A stretch of 64,000 nucleotides of DNA from Viscum album. Taxonomy: Eukaryota; Streptophyta; Magnoliopsida; Santalales; Viscaceae. The stretch lies in the NCBI GenBank assembly GCA_963277665.1, contig OY728142.1, positions 11,794,001 through 11,858,000 of the forward strand, written 5' to 3'. This document shows, in pieces, positions 13,383 to 25,790 of this stretch; the first letter of the stretch is position 1, and each line of letters opens with the position of its first letter. The notes beneath the pieces are model-generated. The model saw only the letters and a list, made by a program, of their open reading frames with translations. It did no database searches and had not been told where the DNA came from. Both the position numbers and the translations under genes were made by a program.

Positions 13383-13393
13383 CTCTGATACCA
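13383..13393 (-). other. F1 primer binding site (tRNA-Met type)
   Basis: The minus strand reads TGGTATCAGAG four bases after the end of the 5' LTR. This is the standard plant initiator tRNA-Met primer site. Confidence 0.9.
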
Positions 13394-13397
13394 ATTA

Positions 13398-15890
13398 TGG
13401 AATCTTGTATCTTTAATACACCTTACGCTCTGCTTTATTAAACAAATATAAACTCAATACAATCCTAAAAGATCAAAAGGAAAATTATATTTGTTTATTT
13501 AGATACATAACATAATAACTTGAAACATAGGATAAAACAACAATATTTAAAACTTCTTAGTATGCTCTGAAAAATTTATCACTCTTCTAAAACTACCTAT
13601 CCTAGGAGTTTACATAATAAAGTGGTGAGCAATAAATCCCAGTAAGGGATGAGTTAAATAATTACCAAATGAAAGTAATACAAGTTAGTCAAGAGGTATA
13701 TCTAGGTGATATAAAGGGGGTGATAATCACAAACATGAACATCGAAGAATGATATAAGATGATAATATAAAGGAATTATAATATTTTGGAAACAATATAA
13801 AAAAATACATCATAAGCATTGATTAAGGTCGAAATATAATAAATCATAACATAACATACTTAGGATAAACCCCATTCACCACATAAGATAAAATCATTAC
13901 CCAATTCATTATAGGGTTATATAATTTTAATCCCACAATCACATTCATATCATGAATATAAATTGTGGTGCCATATATATCATATAACATAAGATAGTCT
14001 TAAATCACTTTTCACCCCATGATTAAGGAGGGTGGGTAATATATACGGATGTCCACTATTAATAAAGGGTAAGAAAATCCTAGTCAATAACCTTGAGTGG
14101 AAATGTGGATTTGTACTCACTACATAAATTATTGGCATGGGAAATCACATGATAATTTATGTAGCATAGTTAGTGTACATAATGATTACTAAAACAGTTT
14201 AATGAGAGTGAAAGGTGGTCTATCATTTATTATAAATCCTAAGGATAGATAAATGTATGTGTAGAAAAAATTCCAATTATTGATGATTGAATATCAAATA
14301 GAATAATATAAGAATTTTCTTAGACAAAGAGGAGGTGGGGACAATCTATTACCCAGATGGGGTGCTTATAAAAGCGTGAGATAAGCTTCTTAAGAGCTTA
14401 GTAAAACCATATGAGGGAATTAAAGAGGGACTGGGAGAGAGAATTTTTTCTTAATGGTTTTTGAGTGATGATTAGTGCAATAGTGGGTGATTATTTATAG
14501 AAAATTATGAGGGATTTATTTATTAATTTTGAAAGTAAGGTTTGACATTTTATGATAAAATATAATAAACGACAAACCTTACCATGGTTTTTCTCGGTTT
14601 CTACCAAAGGGGAGTGGTTTTCAATATTTTATAGGTAAAATAATTGAATATTTTGAAAATAATAACCATGGTGATGTGGAAGTGAGTCATGTTTACAAAG
14701 AATTGATATGAAACCCTTTAAATATAATATATGTTTTGTAGAATTTGATAAAGGACCATAAAATTAATAAAATAGCTTTAAAAACCCACTATTTTAAAGG
14801 GGGAATATAAATTTGTCCATGAATTAATTTAATGGAATTTATTAAATCACTTTTGGGACATTATGATTTCATAATAGAAACCATATATTTATACCATATT
14901 TAATTTTTACCCAAAAAAATGACTATCTTAGAAAATTATGAAAAATTAAACTTTAGATAATTTCAATTTTCTTATTTCAAAAATCATATTAAATTTATCA
15001 AAATAATTATATATATATTCAAATTTTTATTTATAAATAAAAATTCCAATTTACTTGAAAATACTAGTTTTTATGATATTAACCAGTTTCAAACCCTTAT
15101 AAAAACTACATTGGAAATCATAAAATTATATTATCATTTTTATTTCAATAATTATTATATAAAAATAATATTTTATAAAAATAAAATCTATTTCAAAAAA
15201 TATTTAAATTATCAAAATGGTGTCTTAATTGAGAGTATAAGTTTCCCAAAAATACAATTTTGATTTCTTATTATAAATTTTTTTTTTTTTTAAAATCATT
15301 AAATAATCATTTATAAAGTAACAATAAAAGGGATAAAAATAATTGTTATTTCAATAAAAAGAAAATACTAAAATCATATTACTAATAATTAGATACATAA
15401 ACCATAATTATACAAGTGTACGACCTATGGGTAAGGTGTGTGATGGTTTTTATTTCTTGGGGTGGTTCGAAGAACATTATTTCATTCACGATCTTGATAA
15501 TCCTAAACCCATCTATTAAATGGATTTTCTCAAGTTTTAGTTATTGAATCTAAACTTGGTCTTGGTCAACGTAAAAGATTAGTGATGCCACCTCTCTCAA
15601 AAACATTGATAAATGAGCTTCATAGGGTATAATCTTATTGATGAAGGCCATCACCTAATCTGTTTGTGTCAATAAATATTTATCAGAATCCTTAATATGA
15701 CAATCTTAATGGTAACATTAAAATAACTATATCATCAATAATTAATATTATTAACAGCCTTTTAAATCCAACTGACTATATTTTGTAATGGTCCAATATA
15801 ACCAAAGTAGTATTTGTGTCTTCTATAACTATATTACTCTATAAGATATTTATTTATTCGAAAGATAATTTCATTTATAAAATTATTAGT
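13398..15890 (-). repeat. F1 5' LTR (about 2.5 kb)
   Basis: Direct repeat of the 3' LTR. The plus-strand start TGGAATC gives the expected CA end on the minus strand just before the primer site. Similarity can be followed to about 15,850. Its expected TGTAAGAACC head is not recognisable, so the right edge is an estimate from the length of the other LTR. Confidence 0.75.
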
Positions 15891-16320
15891 CACTATAGAA
15901 ACAATCATATGTATAATTACAATGTCCCTAAATAGTTAAGAAATAAAAAACATGCTAGTAATAGCATTTTTAATACATTGGAAAAGGTTTCCCAAATGGA
16001 ACCCTCATAGGGGTTTCCATATAACCTAAAGCAAGCCTCACCATATTCTAGAGGTAGTTGACTAACAGTGAGAGTCCATGATTAATTTTTAGGAGACTAT
16101 ACACTTTATACCACCACAATTAATAATAAATAAACTAAAAAAATTCATTTACACCAATATATGAGGATACAGATCTATAGAATTTAGCCAAAGTAAGCAT
16201 AAAAGAAAAATATACACAATAATATAACAAATGAATGTTTAATTTATATATTTATAAATATAATAATATATAACATATGGATTATCAAACTAATATTATT
16301 AAAAACAGAATAAAATACCC
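15891..16320. other. Unassigned AT-rich stretch
   Basis: Lies between the decayed F1 LTR and the copia remains. A near-palindrome (TGGAACCC...GGGTTTCC) sits at about 15996-16020. No gene or clear element boundary is seen. Confidence 0.35.
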
Positions 16321-17469
16321 AAGAGGGTCCACTACTAATCCCACAAATCACCTTTTCCCCATCTCAAAATCCGATCAAGTTGCACCATCTTGATTCACCG
16401 TCAAACCTATGACCAGACATTTGTAATAGACATGAGTTCTATACACGCACTAGGGTGACTATGTAGGGTGTGATGAATAATTATAATTAGGTCACTAATA
16501 ACCCCTAATATACTCCATTATAAATTTCTATATATGATAAATACAAATAATCAGTAAACACAATGCATACAAGAATGAATATTAGGTCATCATGTGCTAA
16601 CTATTCCTCCATGATACTGGGCTATACATAGATTGACTAATAATGAAATTAGAAGTCACTTCATTTAAAAAACCTGAAACCATACCAATAATTTAGGGTA
16701 TGGTTTCATTCCACATCATTGTAAAGTCTATTACACATTACCTATCATCAAAACAAAAAAATTGTATATTATGTGCAGTGGATATCCAAGATCTTGATGT
16801 GCCATTGATCAGAAGATGACCATTCAACTTGGTATAACCAAATATAAAAAGATTTAGAAATATAAAAACCAAGTTATTTTCTTATATTCACTAAAAAAAC
16901 ACAAAAGAAACATCTATATAGGAGAAAAAATAAAATCAAGAAAGAAAATTTTAATTTTATGTGGTTTACAAATTAGTCTTACATCTATGTGAGAACATTA
17001 CTATCACTTTTCATCACTATAATAGGATAAAAATATTTACAATATCAAATTATAAAATTATTCAAAAACAGATCAATTTTTTCATTTTAGAATCAAGCAT
17101 GTACAAGTGACCTTGCCCACTTTTATAGTGAGCCCCAACTCGTCATTTAGTTTCGTTTCCATTTTAGATTTATGGATGACCCACCCAATGAACCTAGAGA
17201 CTAAAAAATCTTGTAGTAATATGAAAAAAACAATGAAACTAGAAGATTTAAAAACTCAATTGGAAGGGTTTAACCTCTACTCACAACAACTTCTTAACTG
17301 ACGACTTCCCAATGTACATCTATTATAGAATGACACTATTTGATCAACCTACTACCAATAAATATCATCCACTTCTACGAGACACAAAATCATGACAAAT
17401 AATTATATAAAGCTCCTCCTTCACATAAAATGTATCTAACACTTGAAATATTCTTAATAATCCCAATAG
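16321..17469 (-). repeat. Probable copia 3' LTR region
   Basis: Placed only by its position downstream of the copia polypurine tract on the minus strand. No second LTR copy was found, so its length is unproven. It contains a perfect hairpin at 16676-16707. The plus-strand open frame 17107-17301 has no recognisable similarity. Confidence 0.4.
16676..16707. other. Perfect inverted repeat (11-bp stem, 10-nt loop)
   Basis: GAAACCATACC at 16676-16686 pairs exactly with GGTATGGTTTC at 16697-16707. It survives in an otherwise heavily decayed region. Could be an LTR secondary structure or chance. Confidence 0.8.
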
Positions 17470-17480
17470 TCTCCCACTTG
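17470..17480 (-). other. Copia polypurine tract
   Basis: The minus strand reads CAAGTGGGAG then ACTATTGGGATT. Plant copia elements typically end pol with CAAGTGGGAGA before an LTR beginning TGTTGGG. Confidence 0.65.
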
Positions 17481-17599
17481 AATACTATTCAAATAGAACT
17501 CTATAAACTCTCTAAAACATTGGTAAATCCTTCTACTTTCACAATACTGTCTCTTCCTATTTCAATTCAATAAATTCTCACTAATGCTCAAAGTTGGAT

Positions 17600-18050
17600 C
17601 AGACTTTACTAGACTAAATCCTTAGTGGAAATGTTTGATGGGTTTTTTCCCAGTTATCTTTCATATCTCAGTATCATTTTCCTTGTGAAACATAATAATG
17701 AACTAATATTTCAGGTTGATGCACAAAACTTGTTCTCAGAACACCCGATTCCTTTGAAAGTGTATTGCAATATGATTATCAAAATAGATAAATCCACACT
17801 CATGGGTCCTTTTGAGACCCGTAAATGTTTACTTAACCATATCATTTATTTTTCATCTTCCATTATTATTTCATATTTTTCTTTTGTTATGGAAAATTCT
17901 TCCACTAGTTACAACCTTGATATCCTGCTCACTGTCCTTCATATGAATGTGAACACAACACCAATTATACTATTCTGAGTATCTAAATATCCCCCCAAAT
18001 CTTTCATCAACATACCTATATAATAGACAATCTATACTAAATTATATAAT
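17600..18050 (-). pseudogene. Copia RNase H fragment (broken)
   Basis: At 17795-17748 the minus strand reads IYFDNHIAIHFQRNRVF, matching the copia RNase H block with CDN.AAIH...NPVFH. LKY.F, a few residues later, fits the following KHI.....HFIRE block. Stops and shifts elsewhere. The plus-strand open frame 17625-17978 is antisense. Confidence 0.7.
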
Positions 18051-18449
18051 TTTATCTTCATTTCCAATGATTTATTGGATGCTCTATTTCATTGATTTCT
18101 AGTGTTCGTTCATTAGATTAGACATGAAATGACTATGAAATCCCACGACATGTGAAGTATATGAATGAGTGAACACTATGGAATATATAAAACATCAAAT
18201 CACAAATTTAAATGGAACATTATCTATATCTTTCACCTAATATTATATTTTTGGTTATTTCACATGCAAAATTTTGATGTTTCTGATAAAGGGGGTTCAA
18301 AATGGATTGAATCTGATCATGCTAAATCTTTTGATAATCTTCAAAGAAGAATACTTATGATATCACACCAAAAATCTAGGTTTAATTTCTCACTCAATCA
18401 TCATCCACATTTTCATGACTTTATTTATATATTTAATCACAAACCATCT

Positions 18450-19100
18450 ATAAAAATATTCCTATAATTTCTCAAACAATTTAATGGATAGAATTTCTGA
18501 AAGAATATCATCCGCATAGAAAAGAAACAAGATTAAACATCTGTATTAACATGATTTAAAATAGTAATAGTGGTCTATTATACTATATAAGAAATCTTTT
18601 ACTAATATAAATGCATCAAACTTCCTATTCCATTGTATTTCTTATAGCATCATGTCAGGCAATATTTTATTTAGTTTACACACTAAGGCCTCATTTCACT
18701 GATCCCTGACACCTGATGGTTACATATTTTAAATTTATTATACTAAATATCTAAAGAAAATTTCTATCTTTATATACTTTTTCGATATGTATTAATCATA
18801 AAAAATAACCATTCTTATCACTTTATGGATGGTAGTATGTTTAATTAACAATGAAAACATTTCAATAAAATAAATTCAATCCTTCTTACTAAAATCCTTT
18901 TATCACCATCCTTTCCATATACCTTAACCATCCATAAAATTTCTCTTTTTACTAGAATAGACACTTTTTCTAATGTTCATTCATTTTATATAGTAAATCT
19001 ATTAACTCCCATGTTTTATTTTCATATAGTAAATACAAATCATTCTTCATGGAAAAATCCCATTAATCTAAATCTCTATGTTCCCCCACTTATTCCTAGA
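18450..19100 (-). pseudogene. Copia reverse transcriptase fragment (broken)
   Basis: QWNRKFDAFILVKDF (about 18634-18590) matches the copia block QW...FD.F....GF. It is followed at 18518-18501 by YADDIL within FNLVSFLYADDILSEI, matching the catalytic LI.LLYVDDIL block. Both catalytic aspartates remain, although the frame around is broken. The upstream limit is approximate. Confidence 0.75.
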
Positions 19101-19699
19101 TTTTAGGCTCCCACTATTTACTAAAATCAATAATTTTTAATTATCTCCATAACTTTGAGTTGGACATCTAGTTCTTGTTGAATTATATAATGTAGTTTTT
19201 GGTTCTTATTCTTTTTTTATTTCCTCTTCTAATGACCTAATTTTGGTTGCCTTAAATCCAGATACTCCAAATCAAGTCTCAACATACCTAAAGATATCCA
19301 ATACATATTCCACTGGTATGGCCTCTAGGATTTCAATTGTTCTATTAGAACTCTTTAAAACATATGTCCTTCCTAGGTTACCCTTTAGATCAACTTGAAT
19401 CTTCCCAGTTGAAACATTACCTTTGACTTCATTGTCCTATATTTTCTTATATTTGCAAAACACCCCCTCATTGAAGAGATCAATTCATCTTTTTATGAAT
19501 TACCTCTTATTATCATCCCAAATTAAAAATACATATTTTTTTATATTTATACGAACTAAATAATAATGCCTTAGATTTTTCAATAAGGTTACCTCAATCC
19601 ATAGAATCGATATGGAAATATGAAAGGCTATCAAAAACATTAATATGGTGGATATCCATTTCATTTGTGAAACATGAAACTTCTATAATTTTTATCCAC

Positions 19700-20230
19700 A
19701 TTAGCATTTATTGACTTATATTAACAAAGTACACCATATAAGTGATCATTTCCACCTAGGTCTCCTTGAAAATTATATATTGAAATATATTTCATTGATC
19801 CTTCTTCATTAATTTATGGTTTATTCATTCATCGATTCCATTCAACTAAAATTTCCCCATTATAGTATTCTCAAGGATTATCCCTATTCACTTATTGAAA
19901 ATTTAGAATCTTATTTTTCTATACTCACCACCATTTTTAGAAATTAATAAATTTAGATTTTTTATAGTCTTATTATTTACCATTTATTTACATTAATCAA
20001 TCACATCAAACTTGTTACATTTGTTTTTTATATGTAAAATAAATTCTTCCTAGTGAAATCATCAATAAATTCCAAAATTTATTATAACCCTCCATCAGAT
20101 TTGATAATGGTTGAACTACTTATAGATTTACGATAATGTTATTCATTCTAATTAGATTAAATGACACCTTTTATTATTTTATAAGTATGAAAATATCCCA
20201 ACTTTTAATGTTTGTATGACCCATATTTTA
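19700..20230 (-). pseudogene. Copia integrase core fragment (broken)
   Basis: FIDDFTRKN near 20060 matches the F.DD.SR/TR motif of copia integrase. About 43 codons on, NGGEY (19935-19922) matches the catalytic NGGEF/Y motif, with spacing near the family norm. Intervening sequence carries stops. Confidence 0.7.
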
Positions 20231-20236
20231 CATTCC

Positions 20237-20246
20237 CTACAATCCT
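20237..20246. repeat. Target-site duplication, left copy
   Basis: CTACAATCCT, matched exactly at 20593-20602. It abuts the poly(T) face of the retroposon. Confidence 0.7.
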
Positions 20247-20592
20247 TTTTTTTTCATTTTATCAAAGCCGGTTTATGGATTACCGGTAACCACACAGACA
20301 CTGATCCAACATAGACACTGATCCAATATTAAAAGGTGGTCGTGGAACCCGCCAACAAGAAAGAAAATCACAACAGCAGATTCAAATTTCAAAATCAAAA
20401 ACCAAACTCATCATCACAGACACGATGACCGAGGTGTCTCGATCATTGAATCTCCCAGAGCCACGCCCCCAACATCACTGCAAAGACATCTGAATCACTA
20501 ACGATCAACCACCTATGTAATATTACACACTTTGTTGTTAAATATCATTCCAAACACTACCACATCCATTTGTACCCTATAAATTATTATTT
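20247..20592 (-). mobile_element. Short poly(A) retroposon (LINE 3' end or SINE-like), 346 bp
   Basis: On the minus strand it ends in TTTGATAAAATG followed by A8, and the flanks carry an exact 10-bp duplication (CTACAATCCT). A tail plus a long duplication is the signature of target-primed reverse transcription. The inner part, about 20266-20510, is markedly GC-richer than the copia DNA around it and contains a tandem 17-mer (TTGGATCAGTGTCT with a variable end) and ACCGGTAATCCATAAACCGG. I see no convincing Pol III A and B boxes, so a 5'-truncated LINE 3' untranslated region is favoured over a SINE. It interrupts the copia element and is younger than it. Confidence 0.65.
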
Positions 20593-20602
20593 CTACAATC
20601 CT
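20593..20602. repeat. Target-site duplication, right copy
   Basis: CTACAATCCT, partner of 20237-20246. Confidence 0.7.
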
Positions 20603-21299
20603 AGTATGTGTTAAAATGACTTGTGACAAAGGTATATTCCATTATTTATTTGAACCTTCACATCACAATTTCCATATATTTCTAGTTACTTTTCATCCAC
20701 AAAATTTACCATTCCAAACAACCCATAAACATAATTTTACTTGAATCCTTTCTCTAATGTGGAGTAAAATTTTTCCCTGAAATTAATGACCCCACGTTCT
20801 ACTAGAACCTCAACACTTATTAGTAAGATACTTCAATTTCCAATTGTTACAGAAATAATAGAAAATGTACTTATAGATACTACCCATCTAGAATTTACCT
20901 TTCATCTATACAATCTTTCTCAAGATTCATTCTTTTTCTATAATGTTAATATTATACAACCATACTAATATATTAATCTTTTCTTGTTTCACATAATTTA
21001 ATATCAAATTTCATTTGAAATATCTTATTATGAGATAAAATTACTCATCCATATGAATTGAGTGAACTACTATTAGATGCATGAACTTATATTCTTATGT
21101 GATATTAATTAAATATATATGCTTGGATATAAAAAACAATATTTTATAATCTATACAATAATTACTCATTATAGTTACCATCATTTCCCAAGTCTCCAAA
21201 AGTGATGGTAACATCAATAGTGCCTACACATATTTTATGATCATTATAATAATAAACATAATATGAATATAAATCATGTTAAATTAATTTACATGTTAT
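20603..21299. other. Unassigned, probably 5' part of the copia element
   Basis: By position this would hold copia protease, gag and 5' leader, but I recognise no motif. An inverted pair ACCATCA...TGATGGT lies near 21180-21210. Confidence 0.35.
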
Positions 21300-22738
21300 G
21301 TCAGAGACCTATATTCCCATTATGTGTATGGAAAATAAATTGGGTGGTTCAATATTTTATTTAATATTCATAGAGTCAATTAATTTTAATTACAGAATTT
21401 GGTTGATTAAACAAATTTAAATAATTCAACCCTTTAACCAACATGAATTATGAAAAGTGATTGTATAATAATGTAAAGAGATTAAAATATGAAATTTTAC
21501 TATTTTTTTAATCTATGTGATCCAAAATGTACCCTTTACATTCCTACCAAAGGAGTATAGAACCCACTAAAATATTGGGAGAGACTATTACTAGGGTGTA
21601 TCCGAAACCCAATCTTTTAAATTGGATAAATCTTTACGCAAGAATTTTACAAAGGAGAATCCCAGAACTTTTATCCTTTTTTGGGAGTAGATAAAAACAT
21701 ATTTTTAATAAAATAGTAGCCAAATTATTTTTTTCATTGTATCAATTATAATCCTGTTAATAAATTTTCACCAGGTAAGAAAATCCGACCGATACATTTT
21801 AAGGGTACTATAAACCATGTGCATTATTATACCATGCAAAGAAATACAAAAAAAAAGATAAAAAATTTATATAACTACATATAATTGAAAAGAAATTTTG
21901 GTGTATCAATGTTTTTATATTCCCTTTAATTAATATAAATGACATAGTCTGGGAATTCAAGTAGCACAATAGTAATGAAGTGAGAAAAATGAAGCACTTT
22001 AAGGATCAAATAGTGAAGTATTGCAAAAAAACCATCAAGTTAAAATATTTGTATCATTATAACTCCACTATATACTTTTGATTATTTAAAAAGGACATAA
22101 CATCAATGAACTAAATCTCTACAATAAGGACCTCGATCCACTTTTATAAATAAAATAATAATATATTCCCCTGGGTTATATATTAAGAATATAATCAAAA
22201 TTATTTAAAAGAATCAAATCAATAATATTTATTTTGGAGAATAAATTCAACTATAAATATTCCATGTGAATATCATGAAATGACGTTTTAAATATCAAAA
22301 AACACCTTCATTTAAATATATTAGAAAAAAATACATAATCCATGATCTGAAATCAAACGACAATATTCTCATGGAGAGTGAAAATAAATTACTTCTATAG
22401 AGAACAAATTATATCATACAAATATGCATGATAACCGATAATAAATGAGTCAATATTTAATATAATAAATAAAAGTAACAAAATAAATAAATACTAATTA
22501 ATTTTAAAAATCCTTGAATTTGTGAATTGAAAACTCTTTAAATTACATGGAATAAAAATTTGAATCCCTTGCATTGTGAATATTGAACCATGCTTACAAC
22601 TTAATAAACACCTTAGAAAAATTTTAAAACATATTTTTATGAAATTAATATGATTAATGAAAAATTATTAAATAATTAAAACAAATAAATCAACCAATAA
22701 AAAATTTATTCTAATTTTTAAAATCTTTTCTTAAACTA
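21300..22738. repeat. Repeat C, copy 1, left part (split by element B)
   Basis: Diverged direct repeat of about 47560-49000. Landmarks in order are TTTAATATT, ATAATGTAAAGA, CATTCCTAC.AAAGGAGTAT, GGGAGTAG and AATAATTAAAA.AA.AAATCAACCAATAA. The similarity stops at the start of element B and resumes on its far side at 44914, showing that B was inserted into C. Confidence 0.7.
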
Positions 22739-22789
22739 TATAAGACCCCGATATTTTTAAAATTTAATGATCATTTTTGATAGTGTGTA
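22739..22789 (+). repeat. Element B 5' LTR, first 51 bp
   Basis: TATAAGACCCCGATATTTTT aligns with the 3' LTR start TGTAACACCTAGATATTTCT at 40774. The LTR is cut here by element A. Confidence 0.75.
22785..22789. repeat. Target-site duplication of element A, left copy
   Basis: GTGTA, matched at 34374-34378 immediately after the right LTR end. Five bases is the usual size for gypsy insertions. The duplicated bases lie within element B's 5' LTR. Confidence 0.8.
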
Positions 22790-23826
22790 TATAAGGACCC
22801 GACCTAAAACTTTACTTAATATTGAATTAAATGAATAATTCACATTGAGGATATTTTCAGGTTTAGAGTTTTAGAGAATTAGATCATAAATCATGAATTA
22901 TATTCCACATTTAAACAAAGTGGTTACATAAAAGATAGTATTAGTTTTTTCCCATTAATGGAAACATATTTAAAATAAAACATGGATTCTTTTTTGACAC
23001 TTCCTTGACACTATCATCATATCATTCACCTTTCCCTTGACCTGTGAAAAACATTTTGAAAACTTTGGATGAGCATAAAAAGCTCAGTAAGGGATATAAA
23101 AGTATGGAAAGAAAACAATAGTACATGTATGAAATCATACTATACTCATAAAACATAATAATTTTAACATACCTCATCAAATCATGAATAAATCATAGAA
23201 ATAATAAGGCATAAAGGAAACTTGAGGCATTCATAACATTCTTACGTAGGGAGTAACCCTCTTGGTTACGTTTGGAATAACTATCACAGTATATTCCCTA
23301 AATCTCTTCGGAGAAACCTTAACGTTTAACCCCTTCGCATTACCCAATGCATTGGAGAGCTATATCGGGCTCACCCACCCTTAGTTTAACACTGAACCAC
23401 TTATCTTCATAATAATTCCCAAGAACCATAACATAATCATATCACATAAAACATCTATAAAGGAAACATACCATTTCCACTTTTCAATCACAAGATATCA
23501 ATAAAACACATTGATCTAAAAACATTATGAAAACCATTTTCAATTCCAAAATAAAAGAAGAGTAAAACATGGTATTTATTTTTGATTCAAAAAAAGTTAT
23601 GGCCTGTAGAGGAAGCCGAAACTCAAATAATGGTCACAGCGGTAGATAAGTCGTTGTCGCCGCATACATACGACAAGAAAAACATTACTTTTTGTCGTTT
23701 AGTAAAACACTTCATATAAAAAGATTCCTTTTGAATAAACGAAAAGTAAAAGGGGTTTATACATCCTATAAAATAAATTTGTGTATAAAAAAAATATTCC
23801 TCAATGAAAGGAGATTGAGACGATGT

Positions 23827-25790
23827 CCCTTACAAAGACGATATCCTTGGATTAAGGATAAATCAATTACATAATTATATGTGACAAACAAATACACCAA
23901 ATATAAGTGGATATTAAGTGTAAAACAATCAGAGGACATTAAGAGATATTCATAGAACGACATATTCAAGGAGTACAAGTTTATCCCAATGAATCAAAAT
24001 TGGGTTAAGAAGTTCCCTTGCAAAAATTCGACAGCCTAACGGTGTCACTTCAAAATTCAGAAAAAGAGTTGATTAGAGATAAAAAGGGTATCTCATCACT
24101 TGAACATAAAATTTAAATCAATAAGTATATAGAAGAATATATAACAATATAATAGTATGTGAATTAAAATACATAACAAAAGAAGTCTTTTAAAAAGAGC
24201 AAGCTGAACGGTTCCCTTACCGACTTGGGTTACTTTCGAAACGTACACCCCATTGAAGAAGGGTCATACAATGAATATGTAAATACCCATAAATGAAATT
24301 ATATTACACAAAGAGTATAATAATGGGAAGTACATACACCACTCAAAGTAAATGGTGGAAAATGTAGCATAAATCTCACGGGACTAAAAGTGAGACGAAA
24401 AATCCCTTACAAAAACTTGGCAGCCTAACGACGCCGCTTAAAACTTCCAAAAATGGATTGATGAGATCAAATAGGGTCTCTCATCATATTACAATAAAAT
24501 GTACAGAAACAGGAATATAAAATAACATCCCCCATCATAAAAAATAGGATCTTAAAATAAGTGACATAAAGGAGAGTACTTAAAAAGGAAGAGAGAGGTT
24601 AGATCTGTTATGAAAATTCGGAAGCCTAACGACGCCACTCAAAACATCCAAAAATGGATTGATGATAGAAAATAGGGTCTCTCATAATATGAACATAAAA
24701 AGTACAGTAGGAGTAATATAAAATAACATCCCAATCATAAGAAAATAAGCTTAAAAAGAATGACATAAAAGAGTTTACTTAAAAAGAAAGGGAGGGGTAG
24801 GATCCCTTACCTCGTGTCCGACATGACTCGATCGATCTTTAATCTCCTGAATAATAAAATTTGGTCAATATATAATTTATTAAGGACCTAATTTAAATAT
24901 TATTATTCATTTAATATCACATGTTATAATGTTATAATAATTGGTTAATAATGTGAGTTCATATCAGACGTTTTTTTCGGTGTTCGGTACATGAGTAAAA
25001 ATCGAACTTGTTGGAAAAGAATTTTCCATGTAGTTATAGGTACATCATATCCAGAATAGTATTGATGTTTTAAATATAATATATATACAGTATATATTCA
25101 TTTAATACTATTCCATTGCATTTGGAGATAAAAAATTAAAAGCACCGTTCATGGAGACGGTAGGCCGTACGTACGCATGAACGCTACTTTCATTTTTTGT
25201 CATATTAATGGAATTAAAACAAAATGAGAGATATATATATTATAATTCCAGAATTATATCCATAATTTAGATGTAATATATTACATATATATCCATTATA
25301 TATATGTACTTATAATATTACATAACATTTGGAGATAAGAAATGAAATGTACCGTTCATGGAGACGGTAAGCCGTATGTACGCGTGAATGCTACTTTCAT
25401 TTCTTTTTTTATTCAATGGAATTAAATAATAATTATATATAGTTATATTATAATTCCAGTATGATATAATATGTAATTCCATTAATTACATCCTTTATAC
25501 GTCCCACATATGGCATTAACGAATCAAATCACTTTGAGGGGGCGGTAGTCCGCACTTCCTAAAATGAAGATATCGCATTTACCCATAATGGAAACCCTAA
25601 AGGTATGACATAAATTAGAAATACATAAGCTTAAGGAAAACATAATAATATTATATATCATATATAAATATAGTGAAATCTTAATGTCCACCTTTGAAGG
25701 TGTTAAAATAATATTGAACAATCATCATTTCGTGAGGCAGTAATTCACCATCCACAGAAACAATATGTTCTTTAACCATTAGACGGAGGT
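23827..25790 (-). repeat. Element A LTR monomer array, about 190-200 bp period (3' LTR)
   Basis: Anchor word CCCTTAC or variants at 23827, 24015, 24214, 24404, about 24604 and 24804 gives spacings of 188-200 bp. Three monomers share GCCTAACGACGCCACTC-like text followed by CAAAAATGGATTGATGA. Toward the right a second class follows at about 25144, 25351, 25530 and 25728, carrying ACCGTTCATGGAGACGG or a degenerate form. About ten to twelve diverged monomers in all. Confidence 0.75.
25146..25183. other. Stem-loop core of element A monomer
   Basis: CGTTCATG (25146-25153) pairs with CATGAACG (25176-25183) around a loop containing CGTACGTACG, itself self-complementary. The same core lies in the other LTR near 31773-31811 with the arms intact but the loop mutated. 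A second, partly decayed core sits near 25351 and 31980. Confidence 0.75.

Larger units (their letters stand above)
5853..15890 (-). mobile_element. Decayed full-length Ty3/gypsy chromovirus, Tekay/Del type (F1)
   Basis: On the minus strand the order is 5' LTR (13398-15890), tRNA-Met-type primer site, gag with zinc knuckle, aspartic protease, reverse transcriptase/RNase H, integrase, a chromodomain-like tail, polypurine tract and 3' LTR (5853-8353). This is the canonical order for Ty3/gypsy. The integrase tail and the LPP...VHDV..V..L segment are typical of Tekay/Del chromoviruses. All coding parts carry many stops and frameshifts and several active-site changes, so the copy is dead. The two LTRs align over about 2.5 kb but are clearly diverged. 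I could not identify a target-site duplication. The right end near 15890 is approximate because the 5' end of the right LTR has decayed. Confidence 0.9.
16321..21299 (-). mobile_element. Decayed Ty1/copia retrotransposon remains
   Basis: Minus-strand fragments occur in copia order (integrase upstream of RT upstream of RNase H), which separates it from gypsy, where integrase comes last. Integrase words lie near 20060 and 19930, RT near 18600-18500, RNase H near 17790. A copia-type GTGGGAG polypurine tract at about 17470-17480 is followed by a probable 3' LTR start (TATTGGGATTATTAAG, usually TGTTGGG...). The 5' LTR and gag are not recognisable, so both outer limits are approximate. A separate retroposon is inserted at 20247-20592. 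Confidence 0.7.
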
